DNA of 64,000 bases from Pratylenchus scribneri (taxonomy: Eukaryota > Nematoda > Chromadorea > Rhabditida > Pratylenchidae). The stretch covers positions 62,001 to 126,000 of the forward strand of contig JAQSEB010000155.1 of the NCBI GenBank assembly GCA_030063045.1, in the 5' to 3' direction. The first letter of the stretch is position 1. Each line of letters opens with the position of its first letter. The notes below the pieces were generated by a model. That model was not told the DNA's origin. It saw only the letters and a program-made list of their open reading frames with translations, and ran no database searches. Shown here in pieces: positions 55,651 through 64,000 of this stretch. The position numbers and the translations under genes were made by a program.

Positions 55651-58600
55651 ATGAATGAATTCCTAAAATTTATTATCCTATTCGAATTTATGCTCATTTT
55701 TATCGACAATTTCGTAAATTTGGATGCGGGAAAGCCAAAGAGGACAAATTCGTCAATTTTGCAGGCAAAATTTGATATATTTTCTTTCATAAGTTTTGAA
55801 ATTAATTTAATTCCAATAAAAGAAAAATGGCAAAAATTTAATAAATAAATAATAACGAGGCGAAATTAATTTAATTTAATTTCAATAAAAATGTCAACAA
55901 ATTTAATAAAATAATAATGGAGGAGGTGGAGGGGGTGGCGGGTGGGTAGATATCTTAATTTTAAATTTTTTGGTTGAAACTTGGTTGAAATAATATTATT
56001 TGAAAACATTACTATGTTTTCAAAAAATTTCTTTTCAATTCATTATTAATTTACTTTTTTTTATATTTTAATCACAATTTCCAAAGAAATATTGAAATTA
56101 TATAAAATTAGAAAAATTTAATTCCTAAAATGATACTAAATTATTCTGCTGGTTAAAAAATTTTTTAAATTTATTATATTTGAATAATATTTTATTTATC
56201 ATTTATTATTTTGTTCATATTTTTTTGAAGGAATATCGTGAAGTGTTGCCAAAGGATGTGTTCACTCATTTCAGTTCAATTTATCGCGATAAATCGCTGA
56301 AAACAATTGTAAATAATCATCAAGTGAAGATAAAATTTAATAAATTAATTTAGGAAAAACTCAAATTACTAGATGAAATGTTCATGGTTTTGCCGGATTC
56401 AATGCTTAAAAAATTGCCAATTCCATCGGCTTTTCGTCAATTACCTTTGGAGGAACGGCGACGAATTCATCGAATTTATTATGGCAAAACAATTCCATTT
56501 AGGGAGAAATTACGCAGATTGGAACAATTTTTGAGGGAATTGCCTGGAAATGAGAGGGAATTGGTCCCAATTAGGCCAATCCAAGAGAAGCAACAAATGT
56601 TGGGCAGTGCCGAGAGACGAGGCGAAATCCCTATGCCAACCCTCATCGAATTCGATGTGCCTGTTCTACTCCAATTTAATGGACATATGGTCGGCATTTT
56701 TGAAAGATTTTTGAAAATGTTAAATTACTTAAAATTTTTAGCTAAAATTATTGGAGTGGCCAAAAATAGTTTTTTTTTTAATTTTTAAACTATAGAAAAT
56801 TTTAAAAACACATACGGATTATTTTATAAATTATAAGATTTGCAGCCAAAAATAGTTTTTTTACTTTTTATGTAGTAGAAATTTTAAAAAATGCAGTCGG
56901 ATTATTTTCGCGCAAAATAAAGATTTGCAAAATTCACATTTAATAAAAGGGTTGTAATTCATTACAGTAAAAAAAATATTAAAAATGCAGAAAAAAGGAT
57001 TGATAATGCAGAATAGATTACTATAATGATTTATTGGTTTGTCCCAGATCCAATAAATCATATAACAATTCGATAGAACTTATCAAGAAGCAATATGTTA
57101 TGGTTTGGTCAAAATTAAATGGATATTAAATAATTTAAACCAGTTTTGTTTTTTGTTTCAAAACTATGTTAGAATTATTTAAATCTAATAAGTAAAATAT
57201 AATCAAAATGATGCATTTTTACTATATCTAATATCTATTGTTTTGATATAATGTTTCAGATTTTAAGATAAATTTCTAAAGAGTTTTAAACCGATATAAC
57301 CTACCTTTTCTGCAATTTCAAAAACTTTTTCTGCAAATTGAATATTTCCTTTTATAATATAATATAATTTTCATTAAAAATTTCGAACTAAATTCCATTA
57401 ATAATTAATTCAATTTGTACAGGAAACAAATGCCCTAAAGCAATATTTGCCAAAGGATGAATTCCAAATGCTAAAATGGATTCTGAATCGACATGGAATG
57501 GACGAATTGGTGAATTAATTTTAATTAATTCTCATTTTGTATTTTAAGTCCCGTGCCCGACTAATTGGAGTATTGTTGAAGAAATCCTACCAAATAAATT
57601 CTGACAATTTTCCTCTGCCATTGAATGGGGATAGCCAGGAAATTGCCGATGAAATTCGTCGTTTAGGGGTAAAATAAATAGGTCTAAAATTAATTATCAA
57701 CTTTTGATAGGTTCGATTAATGTTCGGCCGAAATCCATTCGATCGGGTCGATCCATTTGCGCAAAAATTTGAAATGCTAAAACGAATTCGGGCAAATACA
57801 GAAAAAGAGGGAGGAAATCAACGGAAAACTTGCAAAAATGGTTGGTAATATAATTTGAATTTTTGTGAGGATTATAAATTAATTAGGATGGTATTTAATT
57901 TCAAGGTAAAAACATTGAAAATGGCGAAAAGATTATAATGGTTCTGAATTATATCTCCCATATCCCAAAACAATAATACCAAATTCAATGAGCTCTTCAA
58001 GAGTCAAGACACATTTCTATCAGTATAAATTTGTCTTTAATTTGTAATTTCTTCGAAAATTAGGATTGATAGACCTTTTTTTAATAAACAATCTTTTTTT
58101 ACTTCTGGTTAAAAATTAATTTAAAATTGGTTTAACAAAAGTCAAAATCATCATCAATCGATGCAAAGTGCCGTAATATATAGATTAGGTATACCGTAAT
58201 CTAGTCCTTCCCTCTGTTAATTCACCAGTCTCACTATTGAATACCCAATATAGTACCTAGCAGTTTGAATTTAAATTTTTTTTATTTTATTTTCTTAATT
58301 CCTTAAAGCTCTACAAAATCCGCTATAATTTGTTCAAAAAGTGCATAAGACCAAATTTTCTCAGTTGATAGAATGTAAAAGTTTCCTCATGGGGTTTTAA
58401 AGAGATTATACGGTACATAAGATTAGATGATCTTCTATAATAAACCAATAAAATTATAATCTTTTTTATCATAGGAGAAACTGGTGATGAATCATGCCTT
58501 GATGCTGAAGACCAATTAGCGGATGGGCCAAAGGAAAAGCCCAAAAATATGCTTCAGCTGGAAACAATCGACCTATTTCCAGGCATTGAAAATGTTGCCA

Positions 58601-58782
58601 GCAGCAATGAATGGAGGCAACAAGACGAAGGAGGAAGGAAAAATGATGGAAATTTACCAGATGAAATTGAAGAGGAAAATGGTCGAATTAGTGGAAATTT
58701 ATTGGGCAAATTCATTTCACTTTTCAATGGCACAGCACAATTCATTGGAATCCATTTTAATTTTTTTTATCTATATTTTTAA
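55651..58782 (+). CDS. Secreted DUF148/ANIS5-like protein (about 390 aa)
   Basis: Seven exons: 55651-55764, 56231-56308, 56354-56689, 57423-57509, 57549-57668, 57711-57840, 58475-58782; phases agree, 391 codons. The N-terminus is a strong signal peptide (residues about 5-22). Residues 39-150 carry repeated LP-X3-F/L ... IY-X-DKSL ... KL-X2-L-X5-LP units like the ANIS5 (DUF148) cation-binding helices of nematode SXP/RAL-2 proteins. The following exons are less typical, and the last is acidic (Glu/Asp/Asn-rich). The first intron appears to use a GC donor (CAG before GCAAAA); a GT donor 51 nt upstream in the same phase is possible. Start choice: the first in-frame ATG. The neighbouring gene at 59967 has the same kind of repeats. 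Confidence 0.65.
58192..58415. mobile_element. MITE of the CCGTA family with TA flanks
   Basis: TACCGTAATCT at the left and the inverted TACCGTATAATCT at the right, about 220 bp, body like the copies at 31986 and 18479. Lies in the last intron of the secreted-protein gene. Confidence 0.65.
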
Positions 58783-58847
58783 TAATAAAATATTTTTCAG
58801 TCCATTTTTAATTTTTTACCCCAAAATTTTATTTTTTTACCCAAAAA

Positions 58848-59146
58848 GTAGTTTTTTTACTTCAATAAGTCAGAATACAAATCTTATGCACATTTGTATT
58901 TCTCATCGAAACGTATCTTTTTGACATATAAATTTCTTAGTTTATTTAAATCAAAACTTAGCGAGATAAACCGTTTAAAACATATTTCCAGTTTTTGTTT
59001 TTAAATTCTTTAATTTTGGGTCGAAACCTGACATTTTATATACCTTTCGATGCGTCTCGATGAGATCTACCAATTAGCATAAGGTTTGTATGGCCTAAAA
59101 CCGTTTTCTGATTTATTAGAAGTCTTAGACTACTTTTGGGGTAAAA
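58848..59146. repeat. Foldback repeat, family A, copy 3
   Basis: Ends AAAAGTAGTTTTTTTACTTC and GAAGTCTTAGACTACTTTT, with GATGCGTCTCGATGAGATCT in the right arm and a diverged inverted copy in the left arm. The following 59200-59880 shows no gene. Confidence 0.65.
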
Positions 59147-59887
59147 AAAAAATGTTTAAAAATTGCCTTCCATTTAATTTCATATTTCCAGATCATTTTC
59201 CACCTTTGTACTTTGTTCTTTATTGTGACTGGAAAAAATAATAATATTTATATTTATTATTTGACATATCCACCCTCTCAACATAAAATCAGTTCGTGTC
59301 TGTTCGAACGGGAAAATATTTGGCCAAAGCTAATATTTTTTTATTTTTGTTTTGTTATATTTTGATGAGACGACCACAGGCCAGCACACATTTGCGAATT
59401 ATATTTTTTTGACTTTGAATGAATTCGAAGAAATTGAGTTGGCCTTGAGAGAATTGAGGGCAATGCAATGCGAAAGGTGAACAAACATTTTCGTATAAAA
59501 TTTGGGGAATTTAGGGTGGCTTTGCGCGATGATTTGCTTTTTTTTTGCTATGATGAGAGAACGAATTTTATTTTGTCGTCGAAAATGATGTGATGTTTGG
59601 GTTATTCCGCACAAAATGGTCCCCTCTGTCCCGAATTAAAAAGCAATCCTCGAAAAAAATGGGACACCGAGACACAGGCTAATGCATTTTGGCTAGCAAT
59701 GAGAGAATTGGACGGTGGTGAATGACATTTTGGGTGGAGGAGTTCATCACAAAAGTGAGCAAATAAAAAATGAATTTACTATTTTTTCGACCTTAGCCAA
59801 CCCTTTCGGTGTGCGCACCGCACATTGTCATCAACACCCACCATTCTCAAAAGCCCAACACAGTGCAGGGCGCTGTCTCGAAATGAG

Positions 59888-59895
59888 TATAAAAA
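59888..59895 (+). promoter_or_regulatory. TATA box of the small DUF148-like gene
   Basis: TATAAAAA lies 79 nt before the ATG at 59967, after a GC-richer stretch; spacing fits a core promoter. Confidence 0.45.
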
Positions 59896-59966
59896 TGTGT
59901 TGGGCCCAATTGAATTGGCCATAATCCCTCAACATTTTTTTATTCTCCTCATTTTTCGCAACTTAG

Positions 59967-61202
59967 ATGAATAAAATGTATTCTTCCCTTCCAATTTTAT
60001 TGCTCCTCGCTTTGAATTGTATGGCTCGTCCAGCGGAAGATGCTGGCAAAGATGGCGCCGCCGTTGATCCAAAAACAGGAATGGATGGCAAAATGGATCA
60101 ACAACAACAGCCAAAAGGCAATGGAAGAATGCAATCACCACCGCAATTTGTTAGTATAAATTCATAAAAAATTTATTTAAAATTAGCACAATTTTAAACA
60201 TATAAATTATTATTATGTTATTTTATTGCTAATTTCAATTTTATGAAATAAAACGGCAGAAATTAGAATTCATGGTACTTTTAGTATCTAGTTTGTGTGC
60301 ACACTTTTTCTCAATAAAGGATAAAGTGAAAGGACCCCTGCTGCCACTCTTTGGGTCATCAGATTAGGGTTCAGACAGAGGTCATTTTTAGGGAATATTA
60401 CGGATAGGATGGGGTAAAAATTATCCTCACGTAACCATAAACCCTCACTTTTCCATCATGTGCAGTGTGCGCACAAACCAGAGATAAAGATAAGTATAAG
60501 TACCGAATTCATCAAATAAGAGATGAATTAATATTTTGCAATTTAATTTTTTTTAAACAGTTTGATTGACCTTTATTATTATTTTAAAAATTTCCAAATC
60601 ATGTAATTAGGATAAATTTTTCTATATTAAATGTGAATAAATTTTTCATTTTAAATGACGCTTTTTTAATCAGCTAAATTTCCAAATTAAATTTTAGCCG
60701 GATTTGCCACCTCAATTGGAAAAAGTGTTGCCTTCGGATGTTGTCCAAAAATTGAAAGTAAATTTTTAGAAAATTCATTCTAAAACACAATAATTTTAAA
60801 GGCCGTCCACGTTGATCCATCCCTCTCATTTTTGGATAAACAGGAAAAAATCGACAAAATTATGACTGCATTACCGGCCGAAGTAAATAATAATTTAAAA
60901 AAAAATTTTCGAAAATAATTTTGTACAGATTCTTGACAAAATTCCAGCTCCGCCTGGTTTTGATCGTTTACCGGAGGATGTTCGCGCAAAATTAAAACAA
61001 ATTCATCGAAACAAGGACAAAACATGGGCCCAAAAACAACAAGAAATTCAGGCAAATTCAAAATGATTTAACCAAAATCAATTTATTTCAATAAATTTAG
61101 GCCTATATTCAATCGTTGCCCACTGAACAACGTGCAATTTTAATGATGCCACCACCGCCTCCAATGGGCCCTCCGCCACCAAACTTTGGAGGACGTCGTT
61201 GA
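59967..61202 (+). CDS. Secreted DUF148/ANIS5-like protein (182 aa)
   Basis: Five exons: 59967-60149, 60698-60757, 60802-60882, 60929-61051, 61101-61202; 183 codons, all phase 0. ATG 59967 directly follows CAACTTAG, a likely trans-splice acceptor. Residues 1-21 are a signal peptide ending near ARP. Residues 22-61 are an acidic then Gln/Pro-rich linker. Residues 62-160 are helical repeats: LPSDVVQKLK, then VHVDPSLSFLDKQ, LPAE, and again LPEDVRAKLKQIH with a Lys/Gln-rich helix, as in the ANIS5/DUF148 domain of nematode secreted proteins that bind divalent cations. The end is a Pro-rich run closing in GGRR. Intron 4 (61052-61100) has a GC donor; reading through it instead would stop after four codons and lose the last repeat. 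Confidence 0.8.
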
Positions 61203-61331
61203 GAATTTCATCAGAGGAAAATGAAAAATGGATTTTATTTTAAAATCCTTGATGAAACAAATGATTCCAATTTCCAATACTCATTCACTATTTTTTATCC
61301 TTGACTCTGTATTATAATATAAAGGGCCTGC

Positions 61332-62464
61332 ATTTTTTTAACCCGTACTTTCAATTTTTTTAACCCGTAAAAAATAGGAACATTTTTTTAACCCGTACTT
61401 TCAATTCTTTTAACCCGTAAAGATTTCCCTTCTTCTCTGCTCTCTTCCTCATGCCTATCTCTCATCCCCTTTGCTCTCTTGCTTATATAAACGGTTCCGG
61501 GGGTGCGCGGGGATATACCGGGATATAGGGGGATTAAGGTGGATTTGGGGGGATTAAGTTGGATATAGGGGGATTAAGCCCCAAAATGGATGGGAAATGG
61601 CCCGGAAGGCCATTGGAAGATCGGGGAAGTGTAATAATGGCCCGGAGAGTGCGCGGGATATAGTCGGATATAGGGGGATTAAGGTGATATAGGGGGATTA
61701 AGTCCCGAAATCGGTGGGAAATGGCCCGGAAGGCCATTGGAAGATCGGGGAAGTGTAATAGAGGCTCGGAGAGTGCGCGGGATATAGTCGGATATAGGGG
61801 GATTAAGGTGGATTTGGGGGATTAAGGCGGATTAAGGCCTGGAATCGATGGGCGCGAGCCCGGTTTGGGCTGTTTTGCTTCCGGCTTCGCAAGATTCCTA
61901 TGCTCCGAACCCCTAACCCTAATCCCTAGCCCCAACTAAGCTTAATCCGGCTTAATCCTCCTTTATCCATCTTAATCCCCCTATATCTGGCTATATTCCG
62001 CGTGCTCCGAACCCCTAAACCCTTAGCCCCTAGATCCCATGCCGCCCCTAACCATAACCCTAATCCCTAGCCCCTAACTAACCCTAATCCGCCTTAATCC
62101 CCTTATATCCTCGTATATCCCCTTATATCCGGTTTAATCCTTCGCAGTCTCCGGGCCTCTATTACACTTCTCCGACGTTCTTATGGCCTTCCGGGCCATT
62201 CCGCATCCATTTCGAGGCTTAATCGCCCTTAATCCTCGTTAATCCCCATATATCCGGATATCCCGCGCACCTTCTTTTTGACTTCCGCGCACCCCTGGAA
62301 CCGTTTATGTGAGCAAGAGAGCAAAGGGGATGAGAGATAAGCATGGGGAAGAGAGCAGAGAAGAAGGGAAATCTACGGGTTAAAAGAATTGAAAGTACGG
62401 GTTAAAAAAATGTTCCTATTTTTTACGGGTTAAAAAAATTGAAAGTACGGGTTAAAAAAATATA
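61332..62464. mobile_element. Foldback element with inverted arms of about 185 bp
   Basis: The left end (TTTTTTTAACCCGTACTTTC, with AACCCGTA repeated four times) mirrors the right end. The arms match through GGAACCGTTTATAT-like sequence to about 61520 and 62275. The centre (61520-62275) is GC-richer, built from GGGGGATTAAGGTGGAT-like short repeats and a stretch of CCCTAACCCTAATCCCTAG on the right. No transposase frame. Parts of the centre match the sequence flanking the retroelement at 1-156 and 12149-12180. Confidence 0.85.
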
Positions 62465-62781
62465 TGCCTAATATAAATGCTTTTCTTCTGCCTTAAATTC
62501 AAAAGAAAATTATAGTAAATTCCTTCTGGGATTGTAGTGAATGACAATTTTGATTTGGAAGTCAATTTGATGGAAAATTACAATGAAACAGAAATGTCAA
62601 AGTTCGAAAATGCTATTATTGAAATAAGACTTATTATTGTTAATTAATCTGGGAAACAATTTATGATTAAAATTAATCCCAAACACTGGATTTTACAATT
62701 GAAAAATGTAAACAGGTGGCCCGACCAATACTATTTACATATATATTCTTCTCCTTTATTCTAAAAAATAATATACAAAAA

Positions 62782-63497
62782 ATGAATGGCAACCCTCTTG
62801 TTGATGCAAGAGGAATCAGAAATTCGGCTGCTGTTGAAAAAATGGAATCTACAAATAAAGAAATCACTTTGGCTCCAAAAATGCTTGATGAGATGGATAA
62901 ATTCTATAACAGTTATAAAGAGAATCCTATTTTTGAATTAAATTATCGTCGTGCCTTATTGGTAAATTATCCTGAACTTTATCAATCGCATATGAATAAT
63001 TTATTGGAACATCGCACTGACTTCTATCATAAACATCTAAATCGTCTAAATTCATTGGTATTTTAATAGATTTTTAACCAAAATTAATATCAATATTCCT
63101 TCTTAAAATAATCAATTGAGAAAAGAAAAGTTTAAAAATTTATAATTTTTATTTTAGGTAGACATTCGTGAATCTGTTGGTGTTTATGGAACTGAAGATG
63201 GAATAATGCAAGGGATGGATAATACAAATACAAAGGCAGGCAATGACGGAGAAGACAATGTAAAATTACTTGAACATGGTAATTCTTTACAGGGCTATAA
63301 TTGGCATAAATGTATAAAACTTTCCTTCCTTTACCCATTTTTTTTTGCTTACAACAGGTCCATCGGAGACTATTCTAATTCTTTGGGTGTTATGGTATTC
63401 ATTTAATAAATATAAATTGTTGAGTCTATTAAAAAAAACTGGTGAAAATATGAATAAGGATAATTGGTTCGAGAAAGTTTTTGATATCGGAACGTGA
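62782..63497 (+). CDS. Small protein with one C-terminal membrane segment (178 aa), unrecognised
   Basis: Exons 62782-63057, 63158-63278 and 63358-63497; phases agree. The first 92 residues are a charged helical region with several Tyr/Asn-rich parts, followed by a short acidic segment and then a hydrophobic helix (ETILILWVLWYSF) near residue 135 with a basic, Asn-rich tail. The open frame runs upstream of the ATG to an AACAG acceptor at 62711-62715 through a hydrophobic stretch, so an additional 5' exon with a signal peptide is possible. Two further exon-like pieces downstream (63693-63731 and 63763-63837, the latter ending in TAA) encode related ELIG-(H/R)-G motifs also seen around the end of exon 2, and may be alternative C-termini. 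No family is recognised. Confidence 0.5.
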
Positions 63498-64000
63498 TGT
63501 TACAAATAATTGATAAGATAACAAAAGGAAAATGTAAATGTTATTTTTGGCAGACATTTTTGGATAAATTCTAATTCCCCCTTTTTTAATCTTTTTTTTT
63601 ATTTTTAGCGCACCCATTTTGAATTTTTAATTAGTACAATAATTTCACTTTTGTTTTTTTTAAAAATTCTTTGTAAATTTCTAATTTTTAAAGATGCGGA
63701 ATTGATTGGACATGGTTATTCTTTAAACAAAGATATAATAAAAATACAAAATTTTATCAGAGGCAGAATTGATCGGGCGTGGTTTTATATATGAATTCAG
63801 TGAGGAAGAGGATGAATTTGTGCTCGTTTGCCCGTAAATATTTATTTTATTATTAACATCATTTATAACATTTTAAATTAAGAACGCACAAAACATCGCC
63901 TAATAAAAATTTAATTTGTCCGAAATGTGAGAAGTGAGAATGACGTTCTTATAATTACATTTGAGCGCATAATTTTTAATAATCGTATAAAGTTTTTTTA

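Overview
The window is AT-rich eukaryotic DNA. It has genes split by many short introns (37 nt and up), TTTTCAG-type acceptors, candidate trans-splice acceptors just before start codons, a ROS1/ROL-3-type receptor kinase, two DUF148-like secreted protein genes and a BEL/Pao element with a phlebovirus-type envelope. Together these point to a nematode. Several GC-AG introns and the general style suggest a plant-parasitic (tylenchid, perhaps cyst or root-knot) species; the genus is inference. No prokaryotic features, tRNA or rRNA genes were found.

Layout. 1-12.2 kb: a young, complete BEL/Pao retroelement (157-12148) with near-identical LTRs, a leader holding four covarying hairpins, and one uninterrupted 3,469-codon frame that runs gag-protease-RT-RNase H-integrase-envelope and then about 950 codons of unknown function. 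12.6-30.4 kb (minus strand): one 34-exon receptor tyrosine kinase gene of the ROS1/Sevenless/ROL-3 family, 2,517 aa by my model, every splice phase agreeing. Its introns hold minisatellites (one about 1.56 kb), a MITE and foldback repeats. 30.4-34.6 kb: intergenic, with repeats, two TA-flanked MITEs and a large inverted duplication. 34.6-37.1 kb: a small membrane-protein gene, an RNase H domain gene, a 24-bp minisatellite and a decayed second copy of the membrane-protein gene. 38.7-41.4 kb (minus): a coiled-coil/Cys-motif gene and a FLYWCH-like exon, with foldback and GC-rich elements in the introns. 42.5-43.2 kb: an inverted-repeat element. 44.9-48.4 kb: an SLC17-type MFS transporter (505 aa, 8 exons). 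49.8-51.1 kb: a GC-rich inverted-repeat element and a G20 tract. 52.2-61.2 kb: three plus-strand genes for predicted secreted proteins, the last two related. 61.3-62.5 kb: a long-inverted-repeat element. 62.8-63.8 kb: a small predicted membrane-protein gene.

The genes do not form an evident pathway. The three secreted-protein genes in tandem look like a local cluster, and the last two may be tandem duplicates. The strongest unexplained signals are the covarying hairpins in the retroelement leader, the extra C-terminal third of its polyprotein, and the raised number of GC-AG introns. All exon boundaries were read by eye from splice consensus and phase; none is confirmed by transcripts.
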